Source: Candidatus Latescibacterota bacterium
Lineage (GTDB): Bacteria; Latescibacterota; UBA2968; GCA-2709665
Direction of reading: 5' to 3'
Length of the DNA: 5,807 nt
Assembly: GCA_030746455.1 (NCBI GenBank)
Contig: JASLMQ010000115.1
Location: 1 to 5,807 of the forward strand
The position numbers and the translations under genes are program-made. The notes beneath the pieces are model-generated. The model saw only the letters and a program-made list of their open reading frames with translations, was not told the DNA's origin and searched no databases. This document shows, piece after piece, positions 1 through 5,807 of this stretch; positions within the stretch are counted from its first letter, which is position 1; each line of letters opens with the position of its first letter.

Positions 1-2
1 CG

Positions 3-1139
3 AGGGCGGCGGCGACCGCGGTCGAGTCCTTCAAGGAGGAGTACCCCGGCGAATTCGAGAAGACGGACATCCTCATCGGCACGGATCCCGATGCGGACCG
101 CTGCGGGGTCGTGGTCAAGGTGCCTGAGGACCAGAGATTCCTCTACGACGGAAGGGACTGGCTGCTGCTGCCCGCGGACGACATGTGGGCGGCCGTGCTC
201 TGGTATCGCCTTCAGTCGGAGCTGGGCCCCAGCGAGAAGGTGAAGGACGCCGAGAAAAAGTTCACCGTGCAATCCGTGATCACCAGCGACAGCCTCGTAC
301 AGCTGGCCCGGAAGCACGGGCTGGGTGTGATCAAGACCTGGGTCGGGTTCGCAGGCCTGTCGAACGCGGTGCGCGACGTGTGGTCGGGAGAGCCACTTCC
401 GGCTGTCGTGGACGGGCGGACGAGTCCGGATTCCCTCAGGTGCCACGACTTCATTTGCCAGCACCATGGGATGGACAATGGATCGCGGTCGTACAACTAC
501 GCGGCCATGGAGCAGAGCAACGGGTTCTCCATCCTGGGAGATCCGCCGCCGGACGGGTTCTCGCTGGGAACGGGGGGGCACGTGCGCGACAAGGACGGGG
601 CGTTCGCCGCCCTGCTGATCGCCGAGATTGCCGCCTACACCAAGGAGAACGGGTATTCGCTCTTCGAGCTTGTGGACCGGCATGTCTATCTGGACCCCGA
701 TGTGGGGCTCTTCGTGAACCACTACGAGCCCGACCCGATGGACGGTGAATACCCGGGGATTTCGGGCGACCAGAAGAAGATAGCCATCCTGAAGGAGACC
801 CTCAAGCTTCACGACCGCGCCCTCGAAGGCCAGCTGGAGATCGGCGGCCGGCAGGTGGTTTCGTCGTGCATCTATCGCACAGGGAAGTATGACGCGCTCT
901 ACCCGCCGACCGACGATTTCGAGTTTCCCGACGAAGGTGTGCGACTGGACTTCAGCGAGGACCGGCTGAGCTACCTTATCGTCCGGCCTTCGGGAACGGG
1001 GAACTCGCTCCGGTTCCACGTGCAGCTGCACGCGCCGGTGATTGAATCCAATCTCATCGAGAAGAAGGCCGAGCTGCGCGCTCATACCCAGCGAATCATC
1101 GATCACGTGAGGGAGATCGTGGGCGCACGCCGCTTATGA
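3..1139 (+). CDS. Phosphohexomutase (phosphoglucomutase/phosphomannomutase family), 5'-truncated by the window edge
   Basis: This family moves phosphate between C1 and C6 of a hexose phosphate in the cytoplasm, through a phosphoserine and a bound Mg2+. The reading frame is open from the first complete codon (base 3), so the true start lies outside; 378 residues are visible. The metal-binding loop DPDADR is at residues 28-33 and is followed by CGVVVKV. A sugar-recognition segment contains EQSNG (170-174) and then GGHVRDKDG (191-199). The C-terminal phosphate-binding loop RPSGTGNSLR is at 328-337. Domains 2 to 4 are therefore present, while domain 1 with the catalytic serine is missing only because of the window. 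The sugar loop is unusual: relatives have E-E-S or E-Q-S-G-H close to the RDKDG segment, whereas here about 16 residues separate the two. A strong hairpin follows the stop. Substrate (glucose, mannose or glucosamine phosphate) cannot be decided. Family assignment is firm; no gene symbol is justified. Confidence 0.93.
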   Translation, partial: RAAATAVESFKEEYPGEFEKTDILIGTDPDADRCGVVVKVPEDQRFLYDGRDWLLLPADDMWAAVLWYRLQSELGPSEKVKDAEKKFTVQSVITSDSLVQLARKHGLGVIKTWVGFAGLSNAVRDVWSGEPLPAVVDGRTSPDSLRCHDFICQHHGMDNGSRSYNYAAMEQSNGFSILGDPPPDGFSLGTGGHVRDKDGAFAALLIAEIAAYTKENGYSLFELVDRHVYLDPDVGLFVNHYEPDPMDGEYPGISGDQKKIAILKETLKLHDRALEGQLEIGGRQVVSSCIYRTGKYDALYPPTDDFEFPDEGVRLDFSEDRLSYLIVRPSGTGNSLRFHVQLHAPVIESNLIEKKAELRAHTQRIIDHVREIVGARRL

Positions 1140-1162
1140 ATCGGGTAAGGCGTTCGATCCGT

Positions 1163-1203
1163 ACAGAACCCGCCGAGGGACTGAGAGCTCCGGCGGGTTC
1201 TGT
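1163..1203 (+). terminator. Perfect 13-bp inverted repeat after the mutase gene, probable transcription terminator
   Basis: ACAGAACCCGCCG (1163-1175) and its exact reverse complement CGGCGGGTTCTGT (1191-1203) flank a 15-base loop. The hairpin begins 24 bases after the mutase stop codon, where a terminator is expected. There is no long T tract after the stem, only TTCTGT within its 3' arm, so it is a GC-rich terminator lacking the classical tail or a 3'-end stabilising structure. A weaker hairpin (CCCCG 1225-1229 with CGGGG 1237-1241, 7-base loop) lies just downstream and may add to the effect. Confidence 0.6.
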
Positions 1204-1262
1204 CCATGTGGCCCCATCGCGAAGCCCCGCAGGGAACGGGGTACGTTGGCGGGCGGGACTCC

Positions 1263-1291
1263 TTGCGTGCCCGGAGCTTTTCGAGTATCAT
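1263..1291 (+). promoter_or_regulatory. Candidate sigma70-type promoter for the nagA-like gene
   Basis: TTGCGT (1263-1268, 3 of 6 matches to the -35 consensus) is separated by exactly 17 bases from TATCAT (1286-1291, 5 of 6 matches to TATAAT). Transcription would start near 1298, about 46 bases before the nagA start codon. The position between the terminator-like hairpin and the gene supports it, and the -10 box stands out in GC-rich sequence. The -35 match is weak and promoter consensus is uncertain in an unidentified phylum. A perfect palindrome GTTCGCGAAC (1294-1303) sits over the predicted start site and could be an operator. Confidence 0.35.
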
Positions 1292-1333
1292 TGGTTCGCG
1301 AACACAATATCAGAGCAGAGAAGACGATTTGAA

Positions 1334-1340
1334 GGGAGGA
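1334..1340 (+). promoter_or_regulatory. Shine-Dalgarno sequence that fixes the nagA-like start
   Basis: GGGAGGA lies three bases before the ATG at 1344. The open frame extends upstream to an ATG at 1206, but the extra 46 residues do not resemble the family N-terminus and would include the candidate promoter. This ribosome binding site supports the start at 1344. Confidence 0.75.
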
Positions 1341-1343
1341 GCA

Positions 1344-2516
1344 ATGGAGGTACGGGGAAGGATTGTGGGTACGACGGAGCCTGTGACGCTGGTGATTCGA
1401 GACTGCCGGATCGAGACGATCGGGGACAGTGCCGCACCAGAGGGCACCCTCGGCGGCGATGACGTGTGGATCGCACCCGCCTTCTTCGACGTGCAGGTCA
1501 ACGGGGCCCTGGGCATCAACTACAGCCGGGGCGACCTCACTGTGGCACGCGTGCTGGAGACCACGGAGCTGATCTACAAGACCGGCACCGGCCTGCTCTG
1601 TCCCACGGTGACAACGTCCCCGGAAGACGAGGCCGTTTCGGCGCTGCGTACCCTGGGGGAGGCCTGCGAGGAGTCGAAGGTCACGGACGCCTCCTTCGTC
1701 GGGTTCCACGTTGAGGGACCCTACATCTCCTCGGAAGACGGTCCCCGAGGGGCGCATCCGGCAGAGCACGTTCGCGATCCCGACTGGGACGAGTTCTGTC
1801 GATATCAGGAGGCCGCCGGCGGTCGAATCCGGATCCTCACCCTGGCTCCGGAGCGTGAAGGCGCAATGCCCTTCATCGAGAAGGCGGTGGACTCGGGCGT
1901 GATCGTGTCCATCGGGCACTCGGGGGCAAGCCAACAGCGAGTCCACGAAGCCATTGCGGCGGGAGTGAGGATGTCCACCCACCTGGGCAACGGATCGCAC
2001 GCGATGATTCCGCGACACGACAACTACGTGTGGGACCAGCTCGCCTCGGACGAGTTGTGGGCGGGGGTCATCCCCGACGGCCATCACCTGCCCCCTCCGT
2101 TCCTCAAGATCATCTACCGGGCCAAGCAGAAGGAGCGGATCTGCCTGACCAGCGACGTGTCCGCCATCGCCGGCCTCCCGGCGGGGGTGTACGACCGCAG
2201 CTACGGGGAGGACAAGGTGGAGATCCACCCCAATGGCAAGATCTCGTTGGCAGGAACACCCTATCTTGCCGGCGCCTCCCTCTTCCTGGATACGGGAATC
2301 GCCAATGTGGCCACCTACACGGGTGCATCGCTGACCGACGCCGTGGAGATGGCAACGGCGAACCCGGCCCGGATGCTCGATGTCGCGGATCGGGTGGGGA
2401 GCGTGGACCCCGGGAAGGAGGCCTCGCTGACCCTGTTCCGATGGGAGCCGGGCGTGGCTGCCGTCGAGGTGGTGGCGACGATCGTGAGAGGAGAGACCGT
2501 GTACCAGGCTGGATGA
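1344..2516 (+). CDS. nagA: N-acetylglucosamine-6-phosphate deacetylase-like amidohydrolase
   Basis: NagA enzymes are cytoplasmic TIM-barrel amidohydrolases that convert N-acetylglucosamine 6-phosphate to glucosamine 6-phosphate and acetate, in amino-sugar use and cell-wall recycling. The 390-residue length fits the family (about 380). Visible motifs are APAFFDVQVNG (44-54), where QVN at 51-53 replaces the HxH of two-metal members, as in the E. coli single-metal enzyme; GFHVEGP (120-126) with metal ligand E124; GH at 191-192 (H192); THLGNG (212-217) with H213; DGHHLP (245-250), matching E. coli H251; and TSD with catalytic D271. The C-terminus has the usual NPARML (340-345) and DPGKEASLTLF (355-365). 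All catalytic residues appear present. The substrate loop THLGNGSHAMIPRHDN differs from the common THLFNAM form, so the acyl-sugar specificity may differ. The gene appears to have its own promoter. The family is secure; the exact substrate is inferred. Confidence 0.87.
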   Translation: MEVRGRIVGTTEPVTLVIRDCRIETIGDSAAPEGTLGGDDVWIAPAFFDVQVNGALGINYSRGDLTVARVLETTELIYKTGTGLLCPTVTTSPEDEAVSALRTLGEACEESKVTDASFVGFHVEGPYISSEDGPRGAHPAEHVRDPDWDEFCRYQEAAGGRIRILTLAPEREGAMPFIEKAVDSGVIVSIGHSGASQQRVHEAIAAGVRMSTHLGNGSHAMIPRHDNYVWDQLASDELWAGVIPDGHHLPPPFLKIIYRAKQKERICLTSDVSAIAGLPAGVYDRSYGEDKVEIHPNGKISLAGTPYLAGASLFLDTGIANVATYTGASLTDAVEMATANPARMLDVADRVGSVDPGKEASLTLFRWEPGVAAVEVVATIVRGETVYQAG

Positions 2517-2691
2517 GGAGAGACGGCATACGGGGCCCGATAGGGGAATACGAAGCCAGAGAAGGGGAAGATAAAGCATTGAAAATTAGGAAATTGAGAA
2601 TTGTCGGGCCGGCCTAGCAGGTAGAGCTGGACTTCGGGAGGGGCGGCCGGTTGGTCGGTAGGGCAACTTCGACCCCGATTGCTCAAGACCT
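2517..2691 (+). other. Intergenic spacer with an AT-rich repeat island
   Basis: This 175-bp gap separates the nagA-like gene from recD2. Its middle (about 2560-2604) is markedly AT-rich compared with the GC-rich neighbourhood and is followed abruptly by the palindrome GGCCGGCC (2607-2614). I found no strong hairpin terminator for nagA and no convincing -35/-10 pair for recD2. TTGAAA (2579-2584) and TTGAGA (2594-2599) resemble -35 boxes but lack a well-spaced -10 partner. The recD2 promoter may still lie here. A 34-codon ATG frame (2513-2617) crosses the gap and is judged unlikely to be a gene. Confidence 0.5.
2578..2602 (+). repeat. Short degenerate direct repeat, AT-rich
   Basis: ATTGAAAATT (2578-2587) and ATTGAGAATT (2593-2602) match at 9 of 10 positions with a 15-base period. 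The stretch can also be read as three consecutive purine-rich units ending in AATT: GAAAATT, AGGAAATT and GAGAATT (2581-2602). It could be a remnant of a heptamer-type repeat, an UP-like promoter element or a protein-binding site. With so few units, chance cannot be excluded. Confidence 0.45.
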
Positions 2692-4848
2692 ATGGAACGA
2701 CTGAGAGGCACAGTCGAGCGGATCACCTACCAGAGCCCCGAGACCGGGTACACGGTCGCCAGGCTTCAGCGGGAGGGCGGCAGTGGCCAGCCGGTGACGG
2801 TTGTGGGCGAGATGCTGGCCCTGAGCCCGGGCGAGTGTGTGGTGCTCGAGGGCGACTGGGCGAACCACTCGCAGTACGGGCGTCAGTTCAAGATCTCTAC
2901 CTACCAGACCGTCGTTCCCGCCACGGTGGCGGGGATCCGCAAGTATCTTGGGTCGGGGTTGATCAAGGGTGTCGGACCGGTGACCGCGCGCCGGATCGTG
3001 GACCACTTCGGTGCAGAGACCCTTCGGGTGATCGAAGAGACGCCGGACCGGCTCACCGAGGTGGAAGGGTTGGGTCGGAAGCGTGCCGAGATGATCCTGC
3101 GCGCCTGGGAGGAGCAGCGGGAGATCCACAACGTGATGCTGTTCCTCCAGTCGCACGACGTGGGAACCGGCTACGCGGTGAAGATCTGGAAGACCTACGG
3201 GCAGGAGGCGGTCTCGGCGATCCAGGAGAACCCGTACCGGCTCCCCGCGGACATCTGGGGGATCGGCTTCCTGACGGCCGATCGGATCGCGCAGAAGCTG
3301 GGCGTGGAGCCCCACTCGGAGCAGCGCATTCAGGCCGGCATCCGATACGTTCTGGATTCGGCTGCCGACGATGGCGGCCACGTCTACCTGCCCTGTGAAG
3401 AGCTCCTGCAGGCCTGCGTGGAGGCGCTGGAAGTGTCGTCGGATGTGGTGGCGGAGTCGCTGGAGGCGCTGCGCGCCGCCGAGGAGGTCATCGTCGAGGG
3501 GGGCAGGGCCTACATCCCACCGCTCTACTACGCGGAAAAGGGGGCTGCCGGAAAGCTGCACCAGCTCTCGAGGATCAGCCGGATCGAGCCGGGGGACGTG
3601 GGGCGCGAGGTCGAGGGCATCGAGCGCCGGGCCGGCATCACCTTCGCACCTCTGCAGAAGAAGGCGCTCGAACGATCGCTTTCGGCCAGCTTGCTGGTGC
3701 TGACCGGGGGGCCGGGAACCGGGAAGACCACCACCATCCAGGGGCTCATCTGGCTGCAGGAGGCGCGGAACAAGCGAATCGCGCTTGCGGCTCCCACCGG
3801 CCGGGCCGCGAAGCGGCTTTCGGAGGCCACGGGGCGGGAGGCCAAGACCATCCACCGGCTCCTGAAGTTCAGCCCAAGGGACATGGCGTTCGAGAAGAAT
3901 GCCGACGATCCGCTGGAGATCGACGCCCTGATTGTCGATGAAGTTTCCATGGTGGACATCACGCTGATGAATGGCCTCATGCGGGCCATACCTCCGAGTG
4001 CCTCGGTGGTGCTCGTGGGCGATGTGGACCAGCTTCCGTCGGTGGGACCCGGGAACGTCCTGAAGGACACCATCGCATCGGGAGTGGTCCCTACCGTGGA
4101 GCTGAACGAGATCTTCCGGCAGGCGCAGCAGAGCCGCATCGTGATGAACGCGCACGCGGTGAACGCTGGGGAGGCCCCCGATATCCGCAATGCGCGTGAC
4201 TCGAACTTCTTCTTCGTGGAGGAGGAGGATCCCGAGGCGATCGCGGAGACGATCTGCGGCCTGTGCGCAGAGCGGCTTCCCCGGACCTACGGGTTGGATC
4301 CCGTGGACGACATACAGGTGCTCGCGCCGATGTACCGCGGTGAGGCGGGTGCGACCAACCTGAACCAGGCCCTGCAGCGGCGGCTCAATCCCAGTGGCGA
4401 GGAGCTGACGCGTGGGGGTGTCGTGCTTCGAAGCGGCGACAAGGTCATGCAGGTCCGCAACAACTATGACAGAGAGGTGTTCAACGGAGACATCGGCCGG
4501 ATCTCGGCCATAGACAGTATCGACCAGAAGCTCCGGGTCGCGTTTCCGGATCGTGTCGTGGACTACGATTTCGCCGATCTGGACGAGATCGTGCTCGCCT
4601 ATGCCACCACGGTGCACAAGAGCCAGGGGTCCGAGTACCGGGCCGTTGTCGCCCCAATGACCACCCAGCACTATATCATGCTACAACGCAACCTGCTCTA
4701 TACGGCCATCACGAGGGCCCGGGAGCTCGTGGTGCTTGTGGGTACTCGGAAGGCGATGGGAATCGCGGTGCGCGACAACCAGGTGTCGGAGCGCTACACA
4801 TCGCTTTCAGAGCGGATCCGCAGCGGAGGCCAGGGGGGATCGGCTTGA
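2692..4848 (+). CDS. recD2: RecD2-type ATP-dependent DNA helicase (SF1B)
   Basis: RecD2 helicases unwind DNA 5' to 3' and act in repair and replication-fork maintenance, without RecB and RecC. The 718-residue length suits RecD2 (roughly 720-750), not the shorter RecBCD subunit. The N-terminal RLRGTVERITYQSPETGY region (3-20) is the expected OB-like domain. Helix-hairpin-helix segments follow at about 84-136 (GLIKGVGPVTA, VEGLGRKRA). Helicase motifs are intact: Walker A TGGPGTGKTT (338-347), motif Ia APTGRAAKRL (367-376), Walker B DEVSM (416-420), motif III VGDVDQLPS (442-450), motif IV arginine in EIFRQ (473-477), motif V VHKSQGSEY (641-649) and motif VI YTAITRAR (670-677). ATG 2692 is the only standard start after the in-frame stop at 2659-2661, but no clear Shine-Dalgarno sequence precedes it, so translation initiation may be weak. 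Its TGA overlaps the next gene's ATG. Confidence 0.96.
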   Translation: MERLRGTVERITYQSPETGYTVARLQREGGSGQPVTVVGEMLALSPGECVVLEGDWANHSQYGRQFKISTYQTVVPATVAGIRKYLGSGLIKGVGPVTARRIVDHFGAETLRVIEETPDRLTEVEGLGRKRAEMILRAWEEQREIHNVMLFLQSHDVGTGYAVKIWKTYGQEAVSAIQENPYRLPADIWGIGFLTADRIAQKLGVEPHSEQRIQAGIRYVLDSAADDGGHVYLPCEELLQACVEALEVSSDVVAESLEALRAAEEVIVEGGRAYIPPLYYAEKGAAGKLHQLSRISRIEPGDVGREVEGIERRAGITFAPLQKKALERSLSASLLVLTGGPGTGKTTTIQGLIWLQEARNKRIALAAPTGRAAKRLSEATGREAKTIHRLLKFSPRDMAFEKNADDPLEIDALIVDEVSMVDITLMNGLMRAIPPSASVVLVGDVDQLPSVGPGNVLKDTIASGVVPTVELNEIFRQAQQSRIVMNAHAVNAGEAPDIRNARDSNFFFVEEEDPEAIAETICGLCAERLPRTYGLDPVDDIQVLAPMYRGEAGATNLNQALQRRLNPSGEELTRGGVVLRSGDKVMQVRNNYDREVFNGDIGRISAIDSIDQKLRVAFPDRVVDYDFADLDEIVLAYATTVHKSQGSEYRAVVAPMTTQHYIMLQRNLLYTAITRARELVVLVGTRKAMGIAVRDNQVSERYTSLSERIRSGGQGGSA

Positions 4849-5474
4849 TGCCCGAGGCACGCAGAAATCGCATCCCGTCTCAGAAATGCTGGCTTCCACG
4901 GCTCTTGACCGTGGCCCTACTGGTCGTCCTCGTCCCGGCAGCGGCGCGTGGACAGCATTCGGTGCGAGCAGGCGTTGTCCGGGCATCCGTTTCGCGTCCA
5001 GACGCCCTGGCGGGCCTCGTGCAGGGCTCCGTCACACCACGGGCCATGCTGGAACTCGTGATGGCGCGGAGCCTGCTGGCGCCTTCTCGCGGGGGGCGGA
5101 TTGAGCAGGCCTCCCGGTACGATCCCGAGATTGAGCGTCGGCTGGGGGCCGAGTTTACGCCAGAGGGGCTCGCCCGTGTGGGGCTCTGCTCCGAGGTGTC
5201 TCAGGACCTGGTGGGCCGGCTGCTGGGGTCCTCCGCCCCCACGGCCAAGCGCTTCCTGGAGTTGTCGGTCGCCTCGTCGGTCGGGGGATCGATCGACCGG
5301 GCCTCGGCTCCTGCGGCTTCTACTGTCGCAGCCATCCGAGCGGCGACCACAGGTGGAGAGGCCACCCTCCGGCTCAGGGGACGCGCGTCCTCCGGCTCGT
5401 ACGATCTCGTTCTGGGCAGGTCGAAGGCATCGGATGCACAGATTCGGTTGATGCAGCAGCTCAGCTTTGATTAG
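4848..5474 (+). CDS. Predicted secreted protein of unknown function
   Basis: This 208-residue protein is not recognised. Its N-terminus looks like a Sec signal peptide: basic n-region with R5, R6, R8, K13 and R18, hydrophobic core LLTVALLVVLVP (19-30), then AAARGQ (31-36) as a plausible cleavage zone. C14 is before the hydrophobic core and does not form a lipobox, so export to periplasm or outside is more likely than lipidation. The rest is rich in Ala, Ser, Arg, Leu and Gly, with one other cysteine (C114), no second membrane segment and no known motif. The ATG shares one base with the recD2 stop (TGATG), and AGGGGGGA (4832-4839) gives a ribosome binding site. A TTG one codon upstream is a possible alternative start. 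Codon use is somewhat less G/C-biased at third positions than in recD2. The frame is supported by the signal peptide and coupling; function is unknown. Confidence 0.75.
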   Translation: MPEARRNRIPSQKCWLPRLLTVALLVVLVPAAARGQHSVRAGVVRASVSRPDALAGLVQGSVTPRAMLELVMARSLLAPSRGGRIEQASRYDPEIERRLGAEFTPEGLARVGLCSEVSQDLVGRLLGSSAPTAKRFLELSVASSVGGSIDRASAPAASTVAAIRAATTGGEATLRLRGRASSGSYDLVLGRSKASDAQIRLMQQLSFD

Positions 5475-5497
5475 GCGCTGAGGTGGGGGACTCCGCT

Positions 5498-5807
5498 ATG
5501 AAGGCTACAGATCTGAAGGCGCAGGTAGACAACCTGATCCGCATCGGGATCGCACTGTCGAGTGAACGGAACATCGACGTGCTGCTCGAGATGATCGTTG
5601 ACGAGTCGCGCCGGTTCACTCAGGCCGATGCAGGTACGCTGTTCATCGTGAGCGATGACGGCAAGGCGCTGAACTGGAAGATCGTGCAGAACGACACGAT
5701 GGGAACGCGGATCGGCGGGACGAGCTCGGTCGAGATCGACGACTCGGTGTTTCCTCCTGTACCGCTTGTGGTGGAAGGCCAGATTAATCACGCCAATGTG
5801 TCGGCCT
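5498..5807 (+). CDS. GAF-domain sensor protein, N-terminal part (runs off the window)
   Basis: The frame is open from ATG 5498 to the window end, giving 103 residues. A leading amphipathic helix (KAQVDNLIRIGIALSSE, 7-23) leads into a GAF-like start: NIDVLLEMIVDESRRFTQAD (25-44), then the strand GTLFIVSDDG (46-55) and KIVQND (61-66). The closing segment PPVPLVV...INHANVSA (86-103) recalls GAF domains that precede HD-GYP phosphodiesterase, cyclase or phosphatase output domains in signalling proteins, but the output domain is beyond the window. GAF domains bind small ligands or cyclic nucleotides and act as cytoplasmic input modules. A G-rich stretch, GAGGTGGGGGA (5480-5490), is a plausible ribosome binding site. 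The 23-base gap to the previous gene suggests co-transcription. The GAF assignment is by motif memory and is fairly good; the output is unknown. Confidence 0.8.
   Translation, partial: MKATDLKAQVDNLIRIGIALSSERNIDVLLEMIVDESRRFTQADAGTLFIVSDDGKALNWKIVQNDTMGTRIGGTSSVEIDDSVFPPVPLVVEGQINHANVSA

Noticed and set aside
1294..1303. GTTCGCGAAC as a LexA/SOS box
   Set aside because: Known Gram-positive-type LexA sites have GAAC and GTTC arms in the opposite order with a 4-base spacer; this palindrome has the arms reversed and only two central bases.
1206..1343. Upstream extension of the nagA-like protein to ATG 1206
   Set aside because: The added 46 residues do not match the family N-terminus, the region holds the candidate promoter, and a good Shine-Dalgarno sequence precedes ATG 1344.
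1134..2579. 481-codon open frame on the minus strand opposite the nagA-like gene
   Set aside because: It mirrors a well-supported amidohydrolase gene, shows no recognisable domain and has no clear ribosome binding site.
2030..2617. 195-codon + strand frame overlapping the nagA-like gene
   Set aside because: It is the alternate frame of the amidohydrolase coding sequence, rich in Arg, Gly and Pro, without a motif. Only its last 34 codons leave the nagA gene.
2683..4671. 662-codon open frame on the minus strand opposite recD2
   Set aside because: The + strand protein has every helicase motif of RecD2. The antisense product is a low-complexity, His/Arg/Gly/Leu-rich sequence typical of shadow frames in high-GC DNA.
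5471..5791. 106-codon minus-strand frame at the right end
   Set aside because: The + strand encodes a recognisable GAF-domain start with its own ribosome binding site over the same bases.
1..5807. Defence system, mobile element, CRISPR array or RNA gene
   Set aside because: RecD2 alone is a housekeeping helicase. I saw no nuclease, methylase, toxin-antitoxin, transposase, integrase, regularly spaced repeats, or tRNA- or rRNA-like sequence on either strand.

Overview
The window is a GC-rich, gene-dense stretch of bacterial chromosome with every gene on the + strand. In order it holds the 3' part of a phosphohexomutase gene, a complete N-acetylglucosamine-6-phosphate deacetylase-like gene (nagA type), a complete RecD2-type DNA helicase gene, a small gene for a predicted secreted protein of unknown function, and the 5' end of a GAF-domain gene. 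I see no transposase, integrase, tRNA, rRNA, CRISPR array, attachment site or phage gene. High GC, strong G/C use at third codon positions and long antisense shadow reading frames point to a high-GC Gram-negative-type or environmental bacterium. The Gemmatimonadota or a neighbouring phylum would fit, but this is only an impression and the sequence alone does not fix the phylum.

Layout: 3-1139 is the mutase, missing its N-terminal domain with the phosphoserine. Just after its stop lies a perfect 13-bp inverted repeat (1163-1203), a likely transcription terminator. A candidate sigma70-type promoter (1263-1291), a 10-bp palindrome and a Shine-Dalgarno sequence precede nagA (1344-2516). The 175-bp spacer 2517-2691 carries a short AT-rich island with a repeated heptamer-like motif, unlike its surroundings. 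recD2 (2692-4848) overlaps the start of the secreted-protein gene (4848-5474) by one base, as TGATG. The GAF-domain gene starts 23 bp later at 5498 and runs off the window.

Functionally, the mutase and the deacetylase are both sugar-phosphate enzymes (hexose-phosphate isomerisation; amino-sugar or cell-wall recycling), but the hairpin between them suggests separate transcription units. RecD2, the secreted protein and the GAF protein are close enough to be co-transcribed, though no shared pathway is evident. The window looks mostly like ordinary housekeeping sequence. The points most worth checking are the non-standard active-site loops of the NagA-like enzyme and the mutase, the unknown exported protein translationally coupled to recD2, and the AT-rich repeat island upstream of recD2. 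I found no convincing evidence of a previously undescribed multi-gene system.
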